This document shows positions 49,044-57,411 of a stretch of 64,000 nt of DNA, piece by piece. The notes below the pieces were generated by a model. That model saw only the letters and a program-made list of their open reading frames with translations. It did no database searches and was not told the DNA's origin. Where the stretch lies: positions 4,030,001-4,094,000 of the forward strand of contig NZ_CP021731.1 in NCBI RefSeq assembly GCF_003628555.1. Reading direction: 5' to 3'. The stretch is from Azoarcus sp. DN11. GTDB lineage: Bacteria; Pseudomonadota; Gammaproteobacteria; Burkholderiales; Rhodocyclaceae. Made by a program: the position numbers and the translations under genes. Numbering within the stretch: position 1 is the first letter of the stretch; each line of letters begins with the position of its first letter.

Positions 49044-49666
49044 GAATTCACCGGATGCGGAATTTCGCCATGTTCCGACAGCCGCAACACCAGTTGCAAC
49101 CGGTCACGCACGCCGAGTTTCTCGAAGATCGCCCCCAGATGGGCCTTCACGGTGCGCTCGGTGATGCCGAGCTTCACTGCGATCTCCTTGTTGCTCAAGC
49201 CGTTGGCGATTTCGTGGGCCACCTCGAGCTCTCGCTCCGACAGCAGGGGCAGCGGAGCATTCTCCGGCGAAACGAGGACGCGGCCAGCCGCGCCGACGAC
49301 ACGCGTCATCAGCTCGGGGCCGACCCACAGGCCGCCGTGGCGGACGACCAGCTCGACATCCCGGAACACGCTCGGCACCGCCATCGCGTGACAGTAGGCG
49401 CGCGCGCCACGGTCGAAGGCCGCGACGGCTTCGGCACTGTCCGGCGTCATGCTCACGACGGCAAGGTGACACGCCGGCAGCGTCTGCATGAGCGCGCCGA
49501 TCAGGTCGCACCACCGGGCATGCGCCGTATCGACCCAGATCACGTCACCCGGACACGCCTTGCCGCCGAGGGCCCACCGCTCGCAGCTGGTCCCTTCGGG
49601 GAACGCGTCCAGCCAGCGCGTCGATGCGCGGACCGTGTCGGAGCAGAGAAAGATGTTCTGACTCAT
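49040..49666 (-). CDS. LuxR/FixJ-type regulator with degenerate receiver
   Basis: 208 residues. The C-terminal HTH (about 143-200) is canonical: LSERELEVAHEIANGLSNKE and GITERTVKAHLGAIFEKLG. The N-terminal domain has a receiver-like fold, with D46 in VIWVDTAH as a possible phospho-acceptor, but it lacks the acidic pair at the start and the conserved Lys of beta5, which reads CHAMA. It may work without phosphorylation. Four-base overlaps with lapC and the small gene show it is part of the lap transport operon. Confidence 0.88.
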   Translation of the reverse strand: MSQNIFLCSDTVRASTRWLDAFPEGTSCERWALGGKACPGDVIWVDTAHARWCDLIGALMQTLPACHLAVVSMTPDSAEAVAAFDRGARAYCHAMAVPSVFRDVELVVRHGGLWVGPELMTRVVGAAGRVLVSPENAPLPLLSERELEVAHEIANGLSNKEIAVKLGITERTVKAHLGAIFEKLGVRDRLQLVLRLSEHGEIPHPVNS

Positions 49667-51081
49667 CGTTCGGACAGTGCGTTGGCCTTGGCCCGCAGGA
49701 CGGGTTTCAGCAGATAGGAAAGAATGGTCTTCTTGCCCGTGAGGATGTCGATCTCCGCCACCATGCCGGGAATGATCGGCAGGCTTTCGCCCAGACTCGA
49801 TTTCAAGGTCCTCACGCGCACAATGTAAAAGGCATTGCCCTTCTCGTCGGTGACGGTATCCGCACCGATCTGCTCGACGACGGCATCGAGTCCGCCGTAG
49901 ATCGCGAAGTCGTACGCGGTGAACTTGACGAGTGCATTTTGTCCAGGCCGCAGGAAGGCGATGTCCTTGGGCTTGATCTGCGCCTCGAGGATCAGCGCAT
50001 CGTCCAGCGGCACGATCTCGACGACCTCCTTGCCCGGCTGCACGACGCCGCCGATCGTATTCACGAGCAGGCGCTTGACCGTGCCGCGCACCGGCGAACG
50101 CACCTCGGCATGCTTGACGCGGTCCTCCAGCGCGCGCCCACCTTCGCTCAGCGCACCGAGTTTGGCCATCGTGTCGGAGAGGTCGATGCGCTGCTGGTTG
50201 CGCACGTTGAGCTCGACCTCCTGGATCTTGCGCGTGGCTTCTGAGATCGCGGACAGGATGCGCTGGATCTGCGCCGCGGCCTGATCGCGTTCTCCCCGCA
50301 GGCGTGCCACGTCGCGCTGCAGGCGCAGGATCTCGACTTCCGACACGGCCCCGGACGTTACCAGCGGCCGAGTGACGTTGAGCTCCTGCTGCGCCAGATT
50401 GAGCCCGTTGCTGCTCTGCTCGTGGCGCGCGCGTACCTCGTTGAGCTCCTGCTGGCGTTGTGCCAGCTGCTGCCGGGCGATCGACAGCTGGGCGTCGAGT
50501 TCGGCCACGCTCGATTCGTACAGGCGCCGCTCGTGGTCGGCGATCTCGGGAACTTCGCGCAGCACGTCGCGCGGCATGTTCAGCGCCGTGCCCGCGGTCA
50601 GGGCATCCAGCCGCGCCGCCTTGGCGCGCAGGGCGAAATACTGCGAGCGGTTCTCCGCGAGCGATGCGACAAAACGGGTCGGATCGATGCGCAACAACAG
50701 CTGCCCGGCCTCCACGACCTGCCCTTCGCGCACCAACATCTCCTCGACCACGCCGCCGTCCACGCTCTGGATGATCTGCACCTGCGAGGACGGGATGACC
50801 TTCGCATCGCCCCGCGTGACCTCATCGACCGACGCGAACGCCGACCACAGCAACAGCACGAGCAGGCCGATCACGAGGACGCGCAGCAGCATGCGCGCAC
50901 GCAGCGGCTCCTCCTGGATGAGCGCCCAGTCCGCGTCCGCCGCCCACTCGAGGCGACCGCCAGGGGACGCATCGGGGATGACGCGCGCGAAGGCCCGGTC
51001 GAGCCACGGCCGCAGCGGCCTGCCGACCCGCTGCGACACGTCGCCGATGCGCTGGAACGATTCCTGACCGATCTCGCTCAT
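49663..51081 (-). CDS. lapC: HlyD-family membrane fusion protein (LapC-like)
   Basis: 472 residues. After a cytoplasmic tail of about 70 residues there is one membrane helix (VLVIGLLVLLLWSAFASV), then a long coiled-coil region (about 160-330) and a barrel domain ending in PIIPGMVAEIDILTGKKT, the classic C-terminus of type I secretion adaptors. It bridges the LapB ABC transporter and LapE. Its start shares a base with the lapB stop (TGATG). Confidence 0.93.
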   Translation of the reverse strand: MSEIGQESFQRIGDVSQRVGRPLRPWLDRAFARVIPDASPGGRLEWAADADWALIQEEPLRARMLLRVLVIGLLVLLLWSAFASVDEVTRGDAKVIPSSQVQIIQSVDGGVVEEMLVREGQVVEAGQLLLRIDPTRFVASLAENRSQYFALRAKAARLDALTAGTALNMPRDVLREVPEIADHERRLYESSVAELDAQLSIARQQLAQRQQELNEVRARHEQSSNGLNLAQQELNVTRPLVTSGAVSEVEILRLQRDVARLRGERDQAAAQIQRILSAISEATRKIQEVELNVRNQQRIDLSDTMAKLGALSEGGRALEDRVKHAEVRSPVRGTVKRLLVNTIGGVVQPGKEVVEIVPLDDALILEAQIKPKDIAFLRPGQNALVKFTAYDFAIYGGLDAVVEQIGADTVTDEKGNAFYIVRVRTLKSSLGESLPIIPGMVAEIDILTGKKTILSYLLKPVLRAKANALSER

Positions 51082-53267
51082 CACCTGGCCCTCCCGACCC
51101 GTCCCTGGCGCAGGGCGTCGACAACCTGATCCTTCGGACCGTCGGCCACCACCCGGCCGCCGTCGATGACGATGATGCGGTCGACCAGTTCCAGCAGCGA
51201 GGTCCGGTGCGTGACGACGAGCATCGTCCGGCCCTGTGCGAAGCCGCGCAGGCGGCGCTTGAGTTCCTCCTCGCTGGTGAAGTCCATCGATGCGGTCGGC
51301 TCGTCCAGCAGCAGCACCGGCGGCTGGTGGATCACCGCCCGCGCAATCGCGACGCACTGGCGCTGCCCGCCGGAGAGCGACGCGCCGCGCTCGCCGACCT
51401 GCATGTCGAACCCCTGCGGGTGAGTGTTGGCGAACTCGGTCACGCCCGCGGTTTCCGCCGCGCGCAGCACGTCCGCATCATCCGCGAGCGGGCTGGCGAG
51501 CGTGATGTTCTCGCGCAGCGAACCGTAGAACAGGGTCACGTCCTGCGGCACGTAGCCGATATGCCGGCGCAGCTCGGCGGGGTCGAGCTGGCGCTGGTCG
51601 ATGCCGTCGATCAGGATCGCCCCCGAGGTCGGGCGGTACAGGCCGAGGATCAGCTTCTCCAGCGTGGTCTTGCCCGAACCGACACGGCCGATGATGCCCA
51701 CGTGCTCGCCCGCGCGGATGCGCAACGAGATCTCGGACAGCGCCGCGGTCTCCTGCCCCGGGTAATGGAAGCCGACGTCACGGAACTCGATCTCGCCGCG
51801 GAAGGACTGGCGGCTGATGAAGTTGGTGTCGTCCGGGCGCTCGACCTCCTGGTTCATCAGCTTGTCGAGCGAGCTCAACGCCGTCGCGGCGTTGTGATAC
51901 TGGACCAGCAGGCCGGCGACCTGGCCGATCGGCGCCATCGCGCGCGACGACAGCATGTAGCACGCGATCAGGCCGCCCATGCTGAGCAGGTTGTCGCGGA
52001 TCAGGTACACGCCGAGGACGATGATCGCCACGCTGACGGCCTGCTGCACCCATGCCGCGCCGTTCATCGCCGTCGATGACAGCAGGCGCAGCTGCGTGCC
52101 GACGCGCGCGAGCAGCGCCGCGCTCTTCTCCCACTTGCGCTGGATCGGCCCTTCCGCGCACACCGCCTTGACCGTCTCCATCGCGACGAGCCCCTCGACC
52201 AGCGTCGCGTTGCGCTGGGCGCCCGCGCGGTAGGTCGTTTCCGCGAGCTCGTGCATGCGCCCCTGCACGGTCATCGCATACACGAGCAGCACGACGACGC
52301 CGATGACGAAAGGCAGCATCAGCGGCCAGGCGATCCAGCCGATGACGAGCAGGAAGACCAGCGCGAAGGGCACGTCGATGAACGCCACCACCGTCGCCGA
52401 GCTGATGAAGTCGCGCACCGACTCGAACGCACGCAGGTTGGCCGCGAAGGAGCCGGCCGATTCGGGACGCTGCTCCATGCGCAGCCCGAGGACGCGCTCC
52501 ATGATCGCCGCCGACAGCTTGACGTCCGCGCGGCTGCTGGCGAGATCGACGAAGTAGCCACGCATCGTGCGCAGGATGAGGTCGCCCGCGAGCACGATCA
52601 GCACGCCGAGGCCGAGCACCCACAGCGTTTCCATCGCGTGGTTGGGCACCACCCGGTCATACACGTTCATGACGAACATCGGCATCGCGATGGCGAACAG
52701 GTTGATCATGAACGCCGCGAGAAGGACGTCGCGATACAGCGAAGCGTTCTCCGCGATCACGCCCCAGAACCAGTGCTGCCGCCGGACCGCCCGCACTTCG
52801 GGCGTGCGGGCGTCGAAGCGGAAGATCGGGCGCGCGTAGATCGCATACCCGTCATGGCGTGCGGCCAGCTCGGCGCGCGGCATCTCGACCGCGGCCTCGC
52901 CCAGCTCGGGAAACACCACGCGGGCATGGCCGCTGCCCTCGCTCCACCCGAGCAGCACGCAGGCCTTGTCGCCTTTCAGCAGGAGCACCGCGGGCAGCAG
53001 CGACGGATTGAGCCGCTCGGGCGCGCAACGCACGACCTTGCTGCTCAACCCGGCACGCTGCGCCGCCCGCGCGAACAGGGAGGGATTGAGCCGCCCGTTC
53101 TCCAGCGGCAGGCCGGCGACCGCGGCGTCGCGCGTGGTTGCCGCACCGTGCGCCCGCGCGATCAGCAACAGACAGTCGAGCAGCGCGTCGCCGTCCGCCC
53201 GGGGATCTCCTGCCGCCGCGCCTTTCGCGTGGGCAAATACGCCATTGAGTTCAAGCACTTCGGCCAC
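51081..53267 (-). CDS. lapB: Type I secretion ABC transporter (LapB-like)
   Basis: About 728 residues from a GTG at 53267. An N-terminal C39-like domain without a clear catalytic His/Cys pair, six membrane helices, then an ATPase with Walker A GRVGSGKTT, signature LSGGQRQ and Walker B LLLDEPTASMD. It exports a large adhesin. In-frame starts at 53348 (ATG) and 53366 (GTG) also exist, but a palindrome centred on 53348 suggests promoter DNA there, and the shorter start gives near the usual LapB length. Confidence 0.88.
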   Translation of the reverse strand: MAEVLELNGVFAHAKGAAAGDPRADGDALLDCLLLIARAHGAATTRDAAVAGLPLENGRLNPSLFARAAQRAGLSSKVVRCAPERLNPSLLPAVLLLKGDKACVLLGWSEGSGHARVVFPELGEAAVEMPRAELAARHDGYAIYARPIFRFDARTPEVRAVRRQHWFWGVIAENASLYRDVLLAAFMINLFAIAMPMFVMNVYDRVVPNHAMETLWVLGLGVLIVLAGDLILRTMRGYFVDLASSRADVKLSAAIMERVLGLRMEQRPESAGSFAANLRAFESVRDFISSATVVAFIDVPFALVFLLVIGWIAWPLMLPFVIGVVVLLVYAMTVQGRMHELAETTYRAGAQRNATLVEGLVAMETVKAVCAEGPIQRKWEKSAALLARVGTQLRLLSSTAMNGAAWVQQAVSVAIIVLGVYLIRDNLLSMGGLIACYMLSSRAMAPIGQVAGLLVQYHNAATALSSLDKLMNQEVERPDDTNFISRQSFRGEIEFRDVGFHYPGQETAALSEISLRIRAGEHVGIIGRVGSGKTTLEKLILGLYRPTSGAILIDGIDQRQLDPAELRRHIGYVPQDVTLFYGSLRENITLASPLADDADVLRAAETAGVTEFANTHPQGFDMQVGERGASLSGGQRQCVAIARAVIHQPPVLLLDEPTASMDFTSEEELKRRLRGFAQGRTMLVVTHRTSLLELVDRIIVIDGGRVVADGPKDQVVDALRQGRVGRAR

Positions 53268-53334
53268 GAAATCTCTCGCTATAGTGATGAGGATGACTCC
53301 CCCTCGACCGCTTGCCCTTCGCGTAGCAAACGTA

Positions 53335-53361
53335 ACAATTTGCGTCATCTGGGCAAATTGT
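53335..53361. promoter_or_regulatory. Perfect inverted repeat upstream of lapB, operator-like
   Basis: ACAATTTGC and GCAAATTGT form a perfect 9-bp inverted repeat with a 9-base spacer in an AT-rich patch of otherwise GC-rich DNA, in the gap between divergent lapB and zur. It is a candidate regulator-binding site for the lap operon; the LuxR-type protein of that operon is one possible binder. Confidence 0.5.
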
Positions 53362-53433
53362 CGCACCTAAGCAGAAACCGGTACGTGACAGGCTGCTCAC
53401 ACGACGCGCGCAGAAACAGCCCCGGGCACGACG

Positions 53434-53462
53434 GATCTAATGCTACAATGTTGCATTAGATC
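53434..53462 (+). promoter_or_regulatory. Zur operator over the zur promoter
   Basis: GATCTAATGC and GCATTAGATC form a perfect 10-bp inverted repeat around TACAATGTT. The inner AATGCTACA-A-TGTTGCATT resembles a Fur/Zur-type box. TACAAT (53444-53449) fits a -10 element, placing the transcript start near 53456, so binding would block the promoter. The zur ATG at 53466 lies 4 bases downstream. Confidence 0.75.
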
Positions 53463-53465
53463 CCC

Positions 53466-53924
53466 ATGCCGTGCGCCGCCATGCCCACCCCCCTCGTTTC
53501 TCCGGCCGCCAACCTGATTGCCGCCCGCGGTGGTCGCGTGACGCGCACGCGGACGGCCGTGCTGGAAGTACTGCAGCACAGCGCACGTTCGCTGAATCAT
53601 GACGACATCGCCGTCGAACTCGCCGCCAACGGCCTGCCGCACGACCGCGTGACGCTGTACCGCACGCTCGACTGGCTCGTCGAGCAGGGCCTCGCGCATC
53701 GCGTCATCGGTCCGGACCGCGCGCGGCGTTTCAAGGCCGGCGGCGCGGCCAGCAGCTCGCACGCGCACTTCCACTGCGACCGCTGCGGCCATGTGCTGTG
53801 CCTGGAATCGATCCGGCCCGACGACCGATTCACGCTGCCGGCCGGCTACCAGCCGGAACGGGCCGAGCTGGTCTTCCACGGCACCTGCGCCGACTGCGGC
53901 CGCCGGCGCGGGGCGAAGGCCTGA
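53466..53924 (+). CDS. zur: Zinc uptake regulator Zur (Fur family)
   Basis: 152 residues. A winged-helix domain (about 20-90, with RVTLYRTLDWLVEQGLAHRV) is followed by the dimerisation and metal domain: HAHFHCDRCGHVLCLE and a second CADCG, the structural zinc cysteines of Zur/Fur. Its genetic link to znuCBA, with an operator over its own promoter, points to Zur rather than Fur. If the transcript starts near 53456, the ATG at 53481 could be the true start. Confidence 0.92.
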   Translation: MPCAAMPTPLVSPAANLIAARGGRVTRTRTAVLEVLQHSARSLNHDDIAVELAANGLPHDRVTLYRTLDWLVEQGLAHRVIGPDRARRFKAGGAASSSHAHFHCDRCGHVLCLESIRPDDRFTLPAGYQPERAELVFHGTCADCGRRRGAKA

Positions 53925-53966
53925 AGGCGCGCTGCGCCCCGGCCTGCCGCCCCTTCCACAACATCA

Positions 53967-54179
53967 ATGTCCCGACGCGACGACATCATGCCCCCGACAT
54001 CGAGCAGTGCGCTCCCGCACATGCATCACCACCACGACCATGGAAGCGGCCATGAGCACGGCGCCGCGTCCGCGCCCTTCCCCGGCACCGCGCTGCTGCT
54101 CGGCATCGGCGCACGCATCGCCCTCGCCGCCGGCGCGGCCGCGGTACTCTGGCTCACCGTAGGCTGGGCACTCGCATGA
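53967..54179 (+). CDS. Small His-rich single-span membrane protein of the zinc operon
   Basis: 70 residues. A stretch of histidines (HMHHHHDHGSGHEHG, about 18-32) is followed by one hydrophobic segment (about 40-69). It would sit in the inner membrane with a metal-binding tail. It overlaps znuC by four bases (ATGA), so it is translated with the zinc transporter. An ATG at 53988 is an alternative start. I do not recognise the family; a zinc-buffering or delivery role is inferred from position and composition. Confidence 0.7.
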   Translation: MSRRDDIMPPTSSSALPHMHHHHDHGSGHEHGAASAPFPGTALLLGIGARIALAAGAAAVLWLTVGWALA

Positions 54180-54934
54180 ACACTCGCGAAGCGATCCTCG
54201 AGCTCGACAACCTGACCCTCGGCTACGACCGCCACCCGGCCGTCCACCATCTCCGCTGCAGCATCGCGCCCGGCGCGCTGGTTGCCATCGTCGGCCCCAA
54301 CGGCGCGGGCAAATCCACGCTCTTCAAGGCCTTGACCGGCGAGCTGCCGCCCCTGCAGGGCCAGTTCCGCGTGCATGCGGGCCAGGGCGGCATCGCCTAC
54401 CTGCCGCAACAGAGCGAACTCGACCGCAGCTTCCCCGTGTCCGTGTTCGACATGGTGTCGATGGGGCTGTGGCGCGAGATCGGCGCCTTTCGCGGTCTCA
54501 AGCGCAGTCAGGCGGAACGCGTACGCGCGGCCCTCGCGGCGGTCGGGCTGTCCGGCTTCGAGGCGCGGCAGATCGGCACGCTTTCGGGCGGGCAACTGCA
54601 GCGCGCGCGCTTTGCGCGGATGATGCTGCAGAACGCGAACCTGCTGCTGCTCGACGAGCCCTTCAACGCGATCGACGCGCGCACCATCGAGGACCTCGTC
54701 GCCCTGATCCTGCACTGGCACGCGGAAGGCCGGACCATCCTTGCCGTCCTCCACGATCTCGCCCTGGTGCAACGCCACTTCCCCGAGTGCCTGCTGCTCG
54801 CGCGCGAATGCATCGGCTTCGGCCCGACCGCAGAGATCCTCACCCCCGAGCGCCTCGCCACCGCACGCCGCCTCGCCGGCGAGTTCGACGCCACCGCGCC
54901 GGTGTGCCATCGCCCCGAAGCGGAGGCGGCATGA
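54176..54934 (+). CDS. znuC: Zinc/metal ABC transporter ATP-binding protein
   Basis: 252 residues. Walker A is GPNGAGKST, the signature is LSGGQLQR, and Walker B is LLLLDEPFNAID; YLPQQSELDRSFPVSV is the Q-loop region typical of ZnuC/MntB-type subunits. It powers uptake of zinc through ZnuB. It overlaps the His-rich gene and znuB by four bases each. Confidence 0.93.
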   Translation: MNTREAILELDNLTLGYDRHPAVHHLRCSIAPGALVAIVGPNGAGKSTLFKALTGELPPLQGQFRVHAGQGGIAYLPQQSELDRSFPVSVFDMVSMGLWREIGAFRGLKRSQAERVRAALAAVGLSGFEARQIGTLSGGQLQRARFARMMLQNANLLLLDEPFNAIDARTIEDLVALILHWHAEGRTILAVLHDLALVQRHFPECLLLARECIGFGPTAEILTPERLATARRLAGEFDATAPVCHRPEAEAA

Positions 54935-55800
54935 TCGCCGACGGTCTGCTCGGCCCCTTCGCCGACTTCGAGTTCATGCGCCGGGCGCTCGCCGGCTGCC
55001 TCGCCCTCGCGCTCGGCGCGACGCCGGTCGGCGTGTTCCTGCTGCTGCGGCGCATGAGCCTGATGGGCGACGCGATGGCCCACGCGATCCTGCCCGGCGC
55101 CGCGCTCGGCTACCTCGCCTTCGGCCTGTCGCTCGGTGCGATGACGGTCGGGGGGATCGTCGCCGGGCTCGTCGTCGCGCTCGCCGCCGGCCTCGTCGCG
55201 CGCTCCTCCATCCTCAAGGAAGACGCCAGCCTCGCCGCGTTCTACCTGCTCTCGATCGCCACCGGCGTGATGATCGTGTCGCTGCGCGGGCGCAACCTCG
55301 ACCTGCTGCATGTGCTGTTCGGCTCCGTGCTCGCGCTCGACGACGCGTCGCTGCTGCTCATCAGCGCGATCACGACCGTGACGCTCGTCGCCCTCGCGCT
55401 GCTGTACCGCCCGCTCGTGCTCGAATGCTTCGACGCCGCCTTCCTGCGCGGCGTCAGCGCCGCCAGCCCGATCGCGCACTACGGCTTTCTCGTGCTCGTG
55501 GTGCTCAACCTCGTCGCCGGCTTCCACGCACTCGGCACACTGATGGCGGTCGGCATCATGATCCTGCCGTCGGCCGCCGCGCGCCTATGGGTGAAACGCC
55601 TGCCGGCCATGCTCGGCCTCGCCGTCGTCATCGCCTTCGTCAGCGGCGTCGGCGGACTGCTGGCTTCCTTCTACGCCGACGTGCCGGCGGGACCGGCGAT
55701 CATCCTCGTGACCGGCATCGTCTACGTGCTGTCGCTGATCCTCGCCCCGGGCGGCATGATCGGCGCACGGCTCGACCGCCGCCCCCACCTCGAATCCTGA
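54931..55800 (+). CDS. znuB: Zinc/metal ABC transporter permease
   Basis: 289 residues with about eight membrane helices. RRMSLMGDAMAHAILPGAALGY is a family motif (ABC-3), and GFHALGTLMAVGIMILPSAAAR is the second. It is the inner-membrane channel of the zinc importer. The start overlaps the znuC stop (ATGA). znuA follows after 16 bases. Confidence 0.94.
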   Translation: MIADGLLGPFADFEFMRRALAGCLALALGATPVGVFLLLRRMSLMGDAMAHAILPGAALGYLAFGLSLGAMTVGGIVAGLVVALAAGLVARSSILKEDASLAAFYLLSIATGVMIVSLRGRNLDLLHVLFGSVLALDDASLLLISAITTVTLVALALLYRPLVLECFDAAFLRGVSAASPIAHYGFLVLVVLNLVAGFHALGTLMAVGIMILPSAAARLWVKRLPAMLGLAVVIAFVSGVGGLLASFYADVPAGPAIILVTGIVYVLSLILAPGGMIGARLDRRPHLES

Positions 55801-55816
55801 CCCACTGCCAGACCGC

Positions 55817-56752
55817 ATGCGCCAGATCCTGCTCCGTTTCGTCGTCGCCCTCGCCGCGCTCTTCGGCCTCGCCGCGCCGCTCCACGCGGCGGCGCCCCTC
55901 GAAGTGGTCACGAGCTTCAGCATCCTTGGCGACTTCATCCGCCAGGTCGGCGGTGACCGGGTCAGGGTGACGGCACTCGTCGCCGCCGACCAGGACGCAC
56001 ACAACTTCCAGCCGCGCCCCTCCGACGCGCGCCGCATCGGCACCGCCCAGCTCGTCGTCGCCAGCGGCCTCGGTTTCGATCCGTGGCTCGACCGGCTCGC
56101 CCAAACCGCGGGCTACAAGGGTCGGATCCTCGTCGCCAGCCAGGGCATCGAACCGATCGCCGGCACCGACGAACACGACGACGCCCACGGCTACGACAGG
56201 GGGCCCCATCGCAATGCCGTCGATCCGCACGCATGGCAGGACGCCGCGAATGCGCAGCGCTACGTCGCGAACATCGCCGACGCGCTCGCACAGGCCGACC
56301 CCGCGAACGCCAGGGCGTACCGCGACAGCGCCGCACGCTACACCACGGAACTGAAGGCGCTCGACGCGGAAATCCGCAGCGCCCTTGCGGCGATTCCGGT
56401 CGAGCGGCGCAAGGTCGTCAGCGCCCACGACGCGTTCGGCTACTTCGCCCACGCCTACGGGGTTCGCTTCCTCGCCCCGGCGGGCATCAGCAACCAGTCC
56501 GAACCTTCGGCCGCCGGCGTTGCGCAGCTGATCCGCCAGCTGCGGCGCGAAAACGTGCCGGCCGTGTTCGTCGAAAGCATCAGCGACCCCCGGCTGATCG
56601 AGCGCATCCGCAAGGAAAGCGGCGCACGCCTCGGCGGCACCCTGTATTCGGACGCGCTATCGGCCGCAGACGGTCCGGCACCGACCTACGTCACGATGAT
56701 GCGCCACAACCTGCGCACGCTGCTCGACGGCATGTCCGCCGGCAGCCGGTGA
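55817..56752 (+). CDS. znuA: Zinc/metal ABC transporter substrate-binding protein
   Basis: 311 residues with a signal peptide (cleavage near HAAA, 23-26). The metal ligands expected for cluster A-I binding proteins are seen: H62 in DAHNFQPRPSD, H138 in VDPHAWQ, and H204 in SAHDAFGYF. A short His/Asp-rich loop (119-131) stands before the second ligand, as in ZnuA proteins that bind extra zinc. It is the last gene of the zur operon. Confidence 0.93.
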   Translation: MRQILLRFVVALAALFGLAAPLHAAAPLEVVTSFSILGDFIRQVGGDRVRVTALVAADQDAHNFQPRPSDARRIGTAQLVVASGLGFDPWLDRLAQTAGYKGRILVASQGIEPIAGTDEHDDAHGYDRGPHRNAVDPHAWQDAANAQRYVANIADALAQADPANARAYRDSAARYTTELKALDAEIRSALAAIPVERRKVVSAHDAFGYFAHAYGVRFLAPAGISNQSEPSAAGVAQLIRQLRRENVPAVFVESISDPRLIERIRKESGARLGGTLYSDALSAADGPAPTYVTMMRHNLRTLLDGMSAGSR

Positions 56753-56771
56753 GCCTGCCGGACCTGACCGA

Positions 56772-57386
56772 TCAGCGCGAGGACGCCGCGAGCAGCGAGC
56801 CCGCCGCGACGAACATCCCGCCGAACACGCGGTTCTGCGCCTTCATCATGCGCGGGCTGCGCAGCCAGTGACGGCAGCGGCCGGCAAGCAGCGCATAGCA
56901 GGACATCACGACGATGTCGGTACCGATCATCGTCGCCGCGATGATGAAGAATTGCGGCCACTGCGGCAGCCGCGGGTCGATGAACTGCGGCACGAGCGCG
57001 ACCATGAAGACGATCGCCTTGGGATTGGTGAGGTTCACCAGCACGCCCTGCAAATAGACGCCGCGCGTGTCGCGCGCCTCGGCGCCGTCTTCGAGCAGCT
57101 CGACCGGCGCGCGCCACTTGCGCACGCCGAGCCAGATCAGGTAGGCCGCCCCGGCGATCTTCACGACCAGGAAGGCCGTCGCCGACGCCGCCAGCACCGC
57201 CCCCAGGCCGAGCACGACGATCGCGAGCTGGATCAGCAGCGCCGTCTGCAGGCCCAGGATCGCGCGCAGCGCCACGCGGTAACCACCACTCAACCCCGTC
57301 GCCATGCTCAGCACCGCACCCGGGCCGGGCGACACGGCGATCACCACCGCTGCGGCCAGAAACACCAGCCACACGTTCCAGTTCAT
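56772..57386 (-). CDS. LysE/RhtB-family exporter
   Basis: 204 residues with about six membrane helices. VIAVSPGPGAVLSMATGLSGG and NLTNPKAIVFMVALVPQF are the family motifs. It exports an amino acid or derivative; the substrate is not known. It is 25 bases downstream of the TSUP gene, so both may be co-transcribed. Confidence 0.93.
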   Translation of the reverse strand: MNWNVWLVFLAAAVVIAVSPGPGAVLSMATGLSGGYRVALRAILGLQTALLIQLAIVVLGLGAVLAASATAFLVVKIAGAAYLIWLGVRKWRAPVELLEDGAEARDTRGVYLQGVLVNLTNPKAIVFMVALVPQFIDPRLPQWPQFFIIAATMIGTDIVVMSCYALLAGRCRHWLRSPRMMKAQNRVFGGMFVAAGSLLAASSR

Positions 57387-57411
57387 CCCTTCGCTCCTTT
57401 TCCGTTTCCGG

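Noticed and set aside
52800..53267. An active C39 peptidase domain in LapB
   Set aside because: The N-terminal domain lacks a convincing Cys-His catalytic arrangement; LapB-type transporters usually carry an inactive C39-like domain.
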